Source: Hymenobacter sp. BRD67 | GTDB lineage: Bacteria > Bacteroidota > Bacteroidia > Cytophagales > Hymenobacteraceae | Direction of reading: 5' to 3' | NCBI RefSeq assembly: GCF_013256425.1 | Contig: NZ_CP053904.1 | Location: forward strand, 2,356,001 to 2,420,000 | Length of the DNA: 64,000 nucleotides | Shown: positions 38,001-45,960 of the stretch, in pieces | Layout: every line of letters begins with the position of its first letter | How positions within the stretch are numbered: the stretch's first letter is position 1 | The notes under the pieces: model-generated | Told to the model about the DNA's origin: nothing | Databases searched by the model: none | What the model saw: only the letters and a program-made list of their open reading frames with translations | Program-made: the position numbers and the translations under genes

Positions 38001-38023
38001 GCAACGCTACCGGAAACGTTTGC
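38001..38023 (+). promoter_or_regulatory. LacI-type operator upstream of kdgK
   Basis: GCAACGCTA-CCGG-AAACGTTTGC has the CCGG centre and the right half of the palindrome at 23678. It is followed by ATGAATAAA, similar to the tail after the other copies. The distance to the kdgK start is about 127 bases, close to that of the kduD and T9SS copies. Confidence 0.72.
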
Positions 38024-38149
38024 ATGAATAAAGATGGCGCCAGCACGCTCAGACGGCTTTCTGGTGGCTTACCTTTCCAATCGTACTCCCGCTTTTCACC
38101 CGCAATCTGGCCGCACTAGCACCGGTTAAAGGCGCTTTGCCTCTTCTAC

Positions 38150-39163
38150 ATGAAACAAGTCGTAACCTTCGGCGAAGTAATGATGCGGCTCTCGCCGCCG
38201 CTGAACTACCGGCTCTCCCAGGCGGCATCCCTCGACGTAACCTACGGGGGTGGCGACGCCAATGTGGCCGCCGCCCTGGCCCAGATGGGCGTACCGGCGG
38301 CCCACGTTTCGGCTTTTCCGGCCAATGAGCTGGGCTACGCGGCGGCCAGCCACCTGCGCCGCTACGGCGTCGATACCACCCATTGCCTCTTCACCGAAGG
38401 CCACCGCCTCGGCTTGTACTTTCTGGAAGTAGGCGCGTCGCTGCGGCCCAGCCGCATTGTGTATGACCGGGCCGAATCGGCCTTCGCGCACCTCGACCCG
38501 GCTGCTTTCAACTGGGATGAGATTCTGAAAAACGCCGGCTGGCTGCACTGGACCGGCATCACGCCCGCCATCTCGGCCGCCGCGGCTCAGGCTATTGCCG
38601 ACGCCATTGCCGCTGCCCGGCGCCTGGGGCTCACTGTGTCGGCCGACGTCAACTACCGCCGCAACCTATGGCAATACGGCCAGAAGGCGCAGGACGTAAT
38701 GCCCGCCCTCGTGGCCGGCTGCGATATAGTCGTCTGCACCGAGGGCGACGCCGACGACCTGTTTGGCCTCCAGCCCGCTGCCGCCGCCCCCAACAGCTTT
38801 AGCTCGATGAGTGAGCAGCTGGCGCAGCGCTTTCCGCAAATCAAGCGCGTGATTGCTACCCGCCGCCAAACCCAAAGTGCCTCACACGAGCGCATTTGCG
38901 GCCTGCTTTGGGACCAGGGCGAGTTCTTCGAAACACCCTTTTACGATATCTCGCCCGTGGTAGACCGAATCGGTGGCGGTGACTCGTTTATTTCAGGCTT
39001 TATCTATGGCTCTCATGCTTATGAAGACCGTGCCCAGGCGCTATCCTTCGCTACCATCGCTTCGGCGCTGAAGCACACCATTCACGGCGACATCAACCTG
39101 GTGACGCCCGCCGAAGTCGAGCACCTCATGCAGGGCAACCTGACGGGGCGCCTGCTCCGGTAA
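38150..39163 (+). CDS. kdgK: 2-dehydro-3-deoxygluconokinase (KdgK)
   Basis: A 337-residue PfkB-family kinase. 'VTFGEVMMRLSPP' and 'TYGGGDANVAAALAQMG' form the sugar-binding N-terminal signature, 'SADVNYRRNLW' and 'CTEGDADDLFGL' are typical of KDG kinases, and 'VVDRIGGGDSFISGFIYG' is the ATP/anion-hole motif with the catalytic Asp. It phosphorylates KDG to KDPG, which the next gene's product cleaves. The start ATG at 38150 follows the operator at 38001. Confidence 0.95.
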   Translation: MKQVVTFGEVMMRLSPPLNYRLSQAASLDVTYGGGDANVAAALAQMGVPAAHVSAFPANELGYAAASHLRRYGVDTTHCLFTEGHRLGLYFLEVGASLRPSRIVYDRAESAFAHLDPAAFNWDEILKNAGWLHWTGITPAISAAAAQAIADAIAAARRLGLTVSADVNYRRNLWQYGQKAQDVMPALVAGCDIVVCTEGDADDLFGLQPAAAAPNSFSSMSEQLAQRFPQIKRVIATRRQTQSASHERICGLLWDQGEFFETPFYDISPVVDRIGGGDSFISGFIYGSHAYEDRAQALSFATIASALKHTIHGDINLVTPAEVEHLMQGNLTGRLLR

Positions 39164-39244
39164 CCTCATTCCCGGCCCCGGCCCAACAGGGAGGGAAGCC
39201 AGCCGATTTTTCTGCGTTTTTTTCTTGCTTCTAATCCTTTGCCT

Positions 39245-39292
39245 TCCGGCACCCCTGCCTTTTGGGGAGGGGTCGGGGGCGGGGTTTCCCCT
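39245..39292. repeat. GC-rich intergenic repeat remnant before kdgA
   Basis: The stretch CCCCTGCCTTTTGGGGAGGG followed by GTCGGGGGCGGGG looks like the CCCC..TTTTGGGGAGGGG..GGGG word common between genes in this group of bacteria (from memory). It pairs CCCC with GGGG around TTTT and ends just before the kdgA start at 39293. Confidence 0.4.
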
Positions 39293-39949
39293 ATGCTTTC
39301 TTCCCAAGAAGTTATCGCCCGCACACTGCAAGCGCCACTGGTGCCGGTCTTTTTTCACGCCGATGCCGCATATGCCCAGTCCATTGTGCGGGGCTGCTAC
39401 GCCGGGGGCGTGCGGGTATTTGAGTTTACCAACCGCGGGGCCAATGCTTTTGAGGTTTTTCAGGAGCTTGTCAAGCTGGTGGCTGATGACTGCCCCGACC
39501 TCGTGCTGGGTATTGGCACCATCTACACCGCCGCCGATGCCGAGCGCTTCATTGCGGCCGGCGCGGCCTTCATCGTGCAGCCCGTTACCACGGCCGAGGT
39601 AGCCGCCGTCTGCCAGCGCCACGACGTAGCCTGGCTGCCCGGTGCCCTGACGCCGAATGAGATTTATGCCGCCACGCAGCTCGGCGCGCAGCTCGTCAAA
39701 ATTTTCCCCGGCAACCTCGTCGGCCCTGATTATGTGAAGGCCCTGCGCGGCCCCATGCCCACCGTCAAGCTCATGGTTACGGGCGGCGTCGAGCCTACCG
39801 AGGCCAGCCTCACCGAGTGGTTTGGGGCCGGGGTAAATGTGGTGGGCGTGGGCTCGCAGCTCTTCAAAGGGGCCAGCGACGCGGCTACGATTACGGCGCG
39901 CGTGGCGCCACTGATGCACTTTTTACAGAAGCAAGTAGCGGCTGGTTGA
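39293..39949 (+). CDS. kdgA: KDPG aldolase (2-keto-3-deoxy-6-phosphogluconate aldolase)
   Basis: A 218-residue class I aldolase. 'VRVFEFTNRG' carries the catalytic Glu (about 44) and 'LVKIFPGNLVGPDYVKALRGPMP' the Schiff-base Lys (about 135); 'MVTGGVEPTEASLTEWFGAGV' is the phosphate-binding region. It splits KDPG into pyruvate and glyceraldehyde-3-phosphate, the last step of the pathway. I choose the ATG at 39293 (MLSSQEVIARTL); a longer frame would add 18 residues encoded by a GC-rich repeat remnant. It follows kdgK on the same strand. Confidence 0.94.
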   Translation: MLSSQEVIARTLQAPLVPVFFHADAAYAQSIVRGCYAGGVRVFEFTNRGANAFEVFQELVKLVADDCPDLVLGIGTIYTAADAERFIAAGAAFIVQPVTTAEVAAVCQRHDVAWLPGALTPNEIYAATQLGAQLVKIFPGNLVGPDYVKALRGPMPTVKLMVTGGVEPTEASLTEWFGAGVNVVGVGSQLFKGASDAATITARVAPLMHFLQKQVAAG

Positions 39950-39964
39950 TAACCACTAATCAGC

Positions 39965-40053
39965 TGTCATTGCGAGCCTGCGAAGCAATCGCACCTGCAC
40001 TACACCCGGACGATTACGTTCTGATGCGATTGCTTCGCAGGCTCGCGATGACA
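39965..40053. repeat. REP/MITE-like inverted repeat after kdgA
   Basis: A 29-base arm starting TGTCATTGCGAGCCTGCGAA (39965-39993) is reverse-complementary to 40025-40053 with one mismatch, around a 31-base loop. The core word GTCATTGCGAGC..GCGAAGCAATCG is widespread between genes in many bacterial genomes. No gene is inside; it separates kdgA from the exuT-like gene and could act as a terminator. Confidence 0.82.
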
Positions 40054-40090
40054 ACCGAATTTTAAGTATTCAATACGAAAGCTCTATTCT

Positions 40091-41445
40091 ATGAATCCCA
40101 CCCTTAGCAGCTCGCCGCCCGGCACCGACTCGACGGTCGTGGGCAAATACCGCTGGACTATCTGTTCGCTGGTATTTTTTGCTACCACCATCAACTACCT
40201 CGACCGGGCGGTTATCTCGCTGCTGAAGCCCTACCTCGAAAAGGCTTTTCACTGGAACTCGGGCGACTACGCCAACATCGAGATTGCCTTTAAGCTGGCG
40301 TATGCCGTGGGCATGATTGGCGTGGGCCGCATCATCGACAAGCTGGGCACCAAGCTGGGCTACGCGCTTTCGACGGCGCTGTGGAGCGTGGCGGCCATGG
40401 GCCACGCGCTGGTGAGCAGCACGCTGGGCTTTGGCGTGGCGCGGGGTTTTTGGGTATTACGGAGGCCGGCAACTTCCCGGCCGCTATCAAGACGACCGCC
40501 GAATGGTTTCCGCAGCGCGAGCGGGCGCTGGCCACGGGCATCTTCAATTCGGGCTCCAACGTCGGGGCTATCGTGGCCCCGCTCTCGGTGCCCTGGATTG
40601 CCGAGCACATTGGCTGGCAGTGGGCCTTTATTATTACCGGCGCGCTGGGCTTTATCTGGCTGGTGCTCTGGATGCTAATCTACGAAACGCCGGCCGAGAG
40701 CAAGCGCCTGAGCAAGGCCGAGTTTGACTACATCAACGCCGATATTCCGGTGGGCCTGCCGGCCGAGGGTGTAGTAGAAGAAAAGCCCAAAGTGGGCTGG
40801 CTGCCCCTGCTGGGCTTCCGCCAAACCTGGGCCTTCGTTATCGGCAAGTTTATTACCGACCCCATCTGGTGGTTTTACTTGTTTTGGCTACCCGATTTTC
40901 TGGGCAAGCAGTACCACCTCACGGGCACGGCCATTGCCCTGCCGGTAGCGGCGGTGTACATCTTGTCGAGCATTGGCAGCGTGGGCGGCGGCTACCTGCC
41001 GCTGGGCTTTATCAAGCGCGGCATGCCGGCTTTTCAGGCCCGCAAAACGGCTATGCTGGCTATCGCCTTCTGCGTGTTTCCGATTGTGTTTGCGCAGTGG
41101 TTGGGAAGCATTGATATGTGGCTGGCGGTCTTGGTTATCGGCATTGCGGCGGCGGCCCACCAGGCCTGGAGCGCCAACATCTTCACCACCGTATCGGATA
41201 TGTTTCCCAAGCGGGCCGTGGCCTCGGTCACGGGCATCGGCGGCATGGCCGGCGGCCTGGGCGGCATCGCGCTCACGGCCCTGGTGCAGAAGCGCATGTT
41301 TGTGCACTACGAGTCTATCGGCCAGCTCGATAAGGCGTACTATATCATGTTCTTTATCTGCGGGGCGGCCTATTTATTGGCCTGGGTACTGATGTTTACG
41401 CTGGTGCCGCGCATAGAGCCCATCAAGCTCGACGAGACGGATTAA
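40091..41445 (+). CDS. exuT: Hexuronate MFS transporter, ExuT-like (one frameshift)
   Basis: The restored protein has 451 residues and about 12 membrane helices. 'YRWTICSLVFFATTINYLDRAVISLLKPYLEKAF' is the ACS-family (anion:cation symporter) opening, with 'GRIIDKLGTKLGYALSTALWSVAAMGHAL', 'LGITEAGNFPAAIKTTAEWFPQRERALATGIFNSGSNVGAI' and 'DPIWWFYLFWLPDFLGKQYHL' all typical for galacturonate/glucuronate carriers. The frame breaks in the T-run 40447-40451 (loss of one T; the only non-G/C case); repair gives 'VARGFLGITEAGNF'. It would import monomeric uronates at the inner membrane. Confidence 0.92.
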
Positions 41446-41526
41446 AGGTGGTAAGAGAAGTCTACTACTCCGCGTTCTCTCTGACAAAGCAGCCCGTCTC
41501 ATCACAAAATATACCCTTTTCACTAT

Positions 41527-41997
41527 ATGAAAAAGATTTCGCTCCTGCTGGCCTTCCTGCTGGCCTTGCCTTTCCTCACGTTTGCCCAGGCTCCGAACAA
41601 GAAAAACGTGGCCGCCGCTCAGGAAGTCGAGAAGCTGGAGCGCCAGCGCTTCGCGGCCCAGGTGAGCAAGGATTTCGCTTTCCTCGAAAAAGCATTCGCC
41701 GACGACCTTATCTATACCCACGCCAGCGGCAAGCAAAACGGCAAAACCGATTACCTGCAAAGCATCCGCGACGGCAAGAGCGTGTATGATAAGATTGAGG
41801 TAGAGGCTATTAACGTGCGGGCCTACAACGATGGGCAGACCGCCGTCGTCAACGGCCAAATCGTTATCTACCAACCAAACAAGCCCGATGGCTCACCCAA
41901 TGTGGCCCATCTCAAGTACGTGACCACCCAGATAAAAGACCCTAAAAAAGGGTGGCAGGTAGTGCTGTGGCAGTCGCAGAAGCAACCCGAGAAATAA
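41527..41997 (+). CDS. Secreted DUF4440/SnoaL-like (NTF2-fold) protein
   Basis: A 156-residue protein with a signal peptide (MKKISLLLAFLLALPFLTFAQ). 'EVEKLERQRFAAQVSKDFAFLEKAFADDLIYTHASGKQNGKTDYLQSIRDGK' is the standard pattern of NTF2-like DUF4440 proteins, including the 'YTHASG' segment. The family includes small-molecule-binding and isomerase-like proteins; no function can be assigned. It follows exuT by 81 bases on the same strand and may be the last gene of the pectin locus or an independent gene. Confidence 0.82.
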   Translation: MKKISLLLAFLLALPFLTFAQAPNKKNVAAAQEVEKLERQRFAAQVSKDFAFLEKAFADDLIYTHASGKQNGKTDYLQSIRDGKSVYDKIEVEAINVRAYNDGQTAVVNGQIVIYQPNKPDGSPNVAHLKYVTTQIKDPKKGWQVVLWQSQKQPEK

Positions 41998-42056
41998 GGT
42001 GCCTGAACGAGTTAAGCCTAGTTATTTTTTTCTTCTTCACCCTTTTCCTCTTTGCT

Positions 42057-43049
42057 TTGAGCACTTTTACTTCCGTTTCGCGCCTTGCCCTCCTGGCCCT
42101 GGCCCTGGCCCTGCCGCTGGCGGCTGCCGCTCAGAAGGCCAGCTCCTACACGATGGTAGCCAGCGGCAGCAACGCCGGCGCTTACACCGTACTGGAGCCC
42201 ACCACCCTTGCCGTGCGCACCGCCGGCACCGAAGACGAAGGCTACTACAACAACCTGCCGCTGGGCTTCACCTTTAAGTTCGCGGGCACGTCGTACACGA
42301 CCGTATCGGCCTCAACCAATGGCTTCCTGACGCTGGGCCAGGCGCTGACCAGCGCAACGCCGGTCAATAACCTGGCTACGAGCACACTACGCCCCATCAT
42401 TGCGCCGCTCTGGGATGATATCTCGTTTGGCACGGCCGCCTCGCCGCCCGACCCCACCATGGATGGCAACCTGTACTACCAGACCACGGGCACGGCCGGC
42501 AGCCGCGTCTTTACCATTGAATGGCGCAACGTTCGCTGGGCACCCGGCGCAACCGGGCCGGTATGCTCGTTCTTCGTGCAGCTATTTGAAGGCACCAACG
42601 TAGTAGTATTCGATTACCTGCAGGGCAGTGGCAGCGCGTATGGCTCGACGCGCAGTGCTTCGGTGGGCCTGGCGGGGCCAACCAGCGGCGACTTTATCTC
42701 GCTGTCGGACCTGCAGCTTACTGCTACCACCAGTACCACGGCCGAAACCTCCACCATCACCAGCCGGGCCACGAGCGGACGCATTTTCACCTTCACGCCG
42801 AGCGTAGTAACGGCTATGGCCCCTGGGGTGGCCGCGGCTGCTTTTCAGCTGGCGCCCAACCCCGCCCACGGCCGCGTGGGGCTCGTGAGCTACGATGCCC
42901 AGCAGCCCGTGACCCTGCACGACAGCCAGGGCCGGCTGGTGCGTACGCTGGCGCCGGCTGCCGGGGCTTCGCTTGACCTGAGCAGCCTGTCGCCGGGCCT
43001 CTACATTGTGCGCAACGGCCAGCAGAGCCGCCGGCTGGCCATCGATTAA
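42057..43049 (+). CDS. Secreted protein with type IX sorting domain
   Basis: A protein of about 330 residues. No ATG lies near the signal peptide; a TTG at 42057 (LSTFTSVSRLALLALALALPLAAAAQ) gives a proper signal, so I use it, with doubt. Residues about 30-245 hold a beta-rich domain ('GFTFKFAGTSYTTVSASTNGFLTLG', 'APLWDDISFG', 'FTIEWRNVRW', 'FFVQLFEGTNVVVFDY') that resembles the nidogen-like or fibronectin-type extracellular domains of surface proteins. Residues about 258-330 are a sorting tail ('FQLAPNPAHGRVGLVSYDAQQ' ... 'LSPGLYIVRNGQQSRRLAID'). The role is unknown. A terminator follows at 43073. Confidence 0.75.
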   Translation: MSTFTSVSRLALLALALALPLAAAAQKASSYTMVASGSNAGAYTVLEPTTLAVRTAGTEDEGYYNNLPLGFTFKFAGTSYTTVSASTNGFLTLGQALTSATPVNNLATSTLRPIIAPLWDDISFGTAASPPDPTMDGNLYYQTTGTAGSRVFTIEWRNVRWAPGATGPVCSFFVQLFEGTNVVVFDYLQGSGSAYGSTRSASVGLAGPTSGDFISLSDLQLTATTSTTAETSTITSRATSGRIFTFTPSVVTAMAPGVAAAAFQLAPNPAHGRVGLVSYDAQQPVTLHDSQGRLVRTLAPAAGASLDLSSLSPGLYIVRNGQQSRRLAID

Positions 43050-43072
43050 GTACTTCCGCTTTTTGTGTTACT

Positions 43073-43103
43073 GCCCTGGCCGGCCACGGCCGGGGCGTTT
43101 TTT
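43073..43103 (+). terminator. Rho-independent terminator after the T9SS protein gene
   Basis: GCCCTGGCCG pairs with CGGCCGGGGC around GCCA and is followed by six T. It lies 24 bases after the stop and 7 bases before the next gene's ATG. Confidence 0.78.
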
Positions 43104-43109
43104 ACCGGT

Positions 43110-44129
43110 ATGTCTCCGTCTACTATCCCGCCCTCGCACGACGACATCGCGACCCCCGTCGGCACCACGCTCGAGCGCTACATTATGCGCAAGCAGGCCG
43201 AGTTCCCGTTTGCTACCGGCGAGCTTTCGCAGCTGCTGCGCGACATCGCCCTGGCCAGCAAAATCATGGCGCGCGAGGTGAGCCGCGCCGGTCTCAACGA
43301 CCTGGCCGAAGTGGTGGGCGCCGAGGGTGAGCAGCAGCCCCCCCGCCACCGGCTGGGCGAGGAGGCGCATATTCGCTTTGTGCGGGCCCTCACCAATGGC
43401 CGCGAGTGCTGCGCCGTGCTCAGCGAAGCCCGCCCCGATATCATCGACACCGGCAACCACGAGGGCAAGTACGTGGTGGCCCTCAACCCGCTGAACGGGT
43501 CGGTGAGCCTTGACTTTAACGTAAATACCGGCACCATCTTCAGCATTTACCGGCGCGTGAGCCGCTACGGCGGGCCGGCGCGGGCCGAAGACTTTTTGCA
43601 GGGCGGCCGGGCGCAGGTGGCAGCGGGCTACATTCTCTATGGCTCCAGCACCATGCTGGTATATACCACCGGCCACGGCGTGAAAGGCTTTACCTACGAG
43701 CCCAGCCTGGGCGAGTTTTTTCTCTCGCACCCGCACCTGACTATGCCTAAGCGCGGCGAGGTATTTTCGTGCAACGAGGGCAACTGGTTTGACTTTCCGG
43801 AGTTTGCCCGCACCTTTCTTACCACTTGCAAGGAGCGCCGCATGGCCGCCCGCTACGTGGGTTCGCTGGCGGCCGATTACCACCGCAATCTGTTTACGGG
43901 CGGCATCTACCTTTACCCGCCCACCGGGCAGTGGCCCAGCGGCAAGCTGCGCCTGCTCTACGAATGCTATCCCATTGCCTTCGTGAGCGAACAAGCCGGT
44001 GGCGTGGCGGTTACCGGAGCCACCGAGGTACTCGACGTGCCCCCTACTGCCGACCTGCACCAGCGGGTGCCGCTGTTTGTGGGCTCTTCGGAGCTGGTGC
44101 GCGAGCTGCAAGCTGTAGCGAGCAAGTAG
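43110..44129 (+). CDS. Fructose-1,6-bisphosphatase class I-like protein lacking key metal ligands
   Basis: A 339-residue protein clearly of the class I FBPase family: 'LERYIMRKQAEFPFATGELSQLLRDIALASKIM', 'NVNTGTIFSIYRRVSRYG', 'AAGYILYGSSTMLVYTTGHGVKGFTYEPSLGEF', 'RYVGSLAADYHRNLFTGGIYLYP' and 'LRLLYECYPIAFVSEQAGGVAV'. However, the canonical DPLDGSSN is NPLNGSVS (about 125-132), the SEE pair is SEA (about 103), and the KLD of the catalytic loop appears as RLG. In the pig enzyme these are Asp118, Asp121, Glu98 and Asp74. Only Glu97 and Glu280 equivalents remain. Catalysis is doubtful; a regulatory pseudoenzyme or altered chemistry is possible. Start ATG 43110. Confidence 0.85.
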   Translation: MSPSTIPPSHDDIATPVGTTLERYIMRKQAEFPFATGELSQLLRDIALASKIMAREVSRAGLNDLAEVVGAEGEQQPPRHRLGEEAHIRFVRALTNGRECCAVLSEARPDIIDTGNHEGKYVVALNPLNGSVSLDFNVNTGTIFSIYRRVSRYGGPARAEDFLQGGRAQVAAGYILYGSSTMLVYTTGHGVKGFTYEPSLGEFFLSHPHLTMPKRGEVFSCNEGNWFDFPEFARTFLTTCKERRMAARYVGSLAADYHRNLFTGGIYLYPPTGQWPSGKLRLLYECYPIAFVSEQAGGVAVTGATEVLDVPPTADLHQRVPLFVGSSELVRELQAVASK

Positions 44130-44148
44130 CGCCTCCTTCACTGCGAAA

Positions 44149-44258
44149 AGACGTCATATTGAGGGTAGCAAAGCATCTTGCCTGAGCTAAGGGAGTACTA
44201 CCTCCCCAATTCGGCCGGGTTGTTTCGCTACCCTTGGTATGACGTTCTTGCGCCAGGC
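44149..44258. repeat. Degenerate copy of the GTCAT..GCGAAGCA inverted repeat
   Basis: AAGACGTCATATTGAGGGTA at about 44149 pairs imperfectly with the stretch CTACCCTTGGTATGACGTTC ending near 44250. The ends share the AAGAACGTCAT word with the element at 60552. It fills the gap between the FBPase-like gene and the aldehyde dehydrogenase gene. Confidence 0.6.
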
Positions 44259-44318
44259 CTCGTACCTGTTCTTATTCTTTTCACCGATTCGCGCAGCTAC
44301 CGGCCGCGCGCTACTCTC

Positions 44319-45863
44319 ATGGCTAAAATCATTTCGCCCGAAGTCGAGTTCAGTAAGCTGCTGGCCGATATCAAGCAGGTCACGCCCGAAATCTTCGCCC
44401 CCAGCGGCGGCTACCTCAACCTGCTCGAAGGCCGCTGGCAGGAGGCCGGTGAGCCCCGCCCCTTCCACTCGCCGGTTGATGGCTCCGAGATTGGCTCGCT
44501 GCCCATGCTCAAGCACGATGCCGCGCTGCGCGCCGTGCGCTTTGCCAAGGGCGAAGCCGCTGCCTGGGCTGCTACCGACCTCGACGAGCGCAAGCGCCGC
44601 GTGCAGGACTGCCTCAACCAGCTGCGCCCGCAGGTAGAGCTGGTGGGTAAGCTGCTCATCTGGGAAATCGGTAAGACGTATAAATTGGGTTTTACCGATA
44701 TTGACCGGGCTATCGAGGGCGTGCAGTGGTACGTCGACAATATTGAGGGCTTGCTAGGTAGCCGCCAGCCCCTGGGCCTGGTGAGCAACATTGCCTCCTG
44801 GAACTACCCCATGTCGGTGCTGCTACACGCCGTACTCACACAGGTGCTGTGCGGCAACTCGGTTATTGCCAAAACACCCACCGACGGCGGTTTTATCTCC
44901 CTGAGCCTCACTTTTGCTATTGCCCGGCGCTGCGGCCTGCCAGTGACCCTGGTAAGCGGCCCCGGCGGCGAGCTGAGCGATGTACTGGTGAAAGACCCCG
45001 CCGTGGACTGTCTTTCCTTCGTGGGCGGCCGCTACAACGGCCGCAACATCGCCGATGCGCTGTCGCAAAACCACAAGCGGTATATGCTGGAGATGGAAGG
45101 CGTGAACACCTACGGAATCTGGGACTACTCGCAGTGGGATAAGCTGGCCGACCAGCTGGTAAAAGGCTACGACTACGGCAAGCAGCGCTGCACCGCCTAT
45201 GTACGCTGGGTGGTGGAGCGCCGCCTGTTTCCGCAGTTTCTCGAAACGTATACAACGGCTATTGGTAGCCTTAAAGTGGGCAACCCAACGCTGGTTGATG
45301 CCGCTGGCGACAAGCTGCCGGACCTGGCCTTTGGCCCCGTTATCAACGCCCGCCAGGCCGAAGACCTGGACCGCCTGTACGCCGACGGCCTCAAAACCGG
45401 CGCGATTCCCTTCTACGAAGGCAAGCTCGACGACTCGCTTTTCCTGCCCGGCCAGGACCGCTCGGCCTACCGCGCGCCCCGCGCCCTGGTGGGCCTGCCG
45501 CGCCAGAGCGAGTTGTATTTTAAAGAGCCTTTCGGCCCCATCGACACGGTAGTGCTCGTAGACCGCGTAGAAGAGCTGGTAGGCGAGATGAACATCTCGA
45601 ACGGCGCGCTCGTGACCGCCCTGGGCTCGGACGACGAGAAGTGGGCCACCCGCACCGGCAAGGAGCTGCGCGCCTTCAAGGTGGGTATCAACAAGCTGCG
45701 CAGCCGCGGCGACCGCGAGGAAGTATTCGGCGGCCTGGGCGAGAGCTGGAAGGGCGCCTTCGTAGGCGGCAAGCTCTTGGTAGAGGCCGTTACCCAGGGT
45801 GCCCCGAGCCAGCCCGTGCTCGGCAACTACCCCGACGCCGTGCTACTGCCGGAGAAGGCGTAG
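44319..45863 (+). CDS. Aldehyde dehydrogenase superfamily protein
   Basis: A 514-residue protein. 'PLGLVSNIASWNYPMSVLLHAVL' carries the conserved Asn, 'MLEMEGVNTYGIWDYS' the general-base Glu (about 258) and 'GKQRCTAYVRWVV' the nucleophilic Cys (about 290), so the active site seems complete though the surrounding wording (EMEGVN for ELGGKN) is unusual. 'LYFKEPFGPIDTVVLVD' is the substrate-end motif. It oxidises an unknown aldehyde with NAD(P). I start at ATG 44319 (MAKIISPEVEF), as the earlier frame is repeat-derived. It follows the FBPase-like gene across a repeat. Confidence 0.88.
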   Translation: MAKIISPEVEFSKLLADIKQVTPEIFAPSGGYLNLLEGRWQEAGEPRPFHSPVDGSEIGSLPMLKHDAALRAVRFAKGEAAAWAATDLDERKRRVQDCLNQLRPQVELVGKLLIWEIGKTYKLGFTDIDRAIEGVQWYVDNIEGLLGSRQPLGLVSNIASWNYPMSVLLHAVLTQVLCGNSVIAKTPTDGGFISLSLTFAIARRCGLPVTLVSGPGGELSDVLVKDPAVDCLSFVGGRYNGRNIADALSQNHKRYMLEMEGVNTYGIWDYSQWDKLADQLVKGYDYGKQRCTAYVRWVVERRLFPQFLETYTTAIGSLKVGNPTLVDAAGDKLPDLAFGPVINARQAEDLDRLYADGLKTGAIPFYEGKLDDSLFLPGQDRSAYRAPRALVGLPRQSELYFKEPFGPIDTVVLVDRVEELVGEMNISNGALVTALGSDDEKWATRTGKELRAFKVGINKLRSRGDREEVFGGLGESWKGAFVGGKLLVEAVTQGAPSQPVLGNYPDAVLLPEKA

Positions 45864-45887
45864 CACCTCCCCGACCACCTTTCATGC

Positions 45888-45922
45888 AAAGAGGCCGCTT
45901 CCTGGCAGGAAGCGGCCTCTTT
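45888..45922. terminator. Bidirectional intrinsic terminator
   Basis: AAAGAGGCCGCTTCC pairs with GGAAGCGGCCTCTTT around a 5-base loop, with A and T flanks. It serves the aldehyde dehydrogenase gene (plus) and the repeat-protein gene (minus), which converge here. Confidence 0.9.
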
Positions 45923-45960
45923 TCGTATACATATGTATACATAGCTGACTAGCCAACCGC

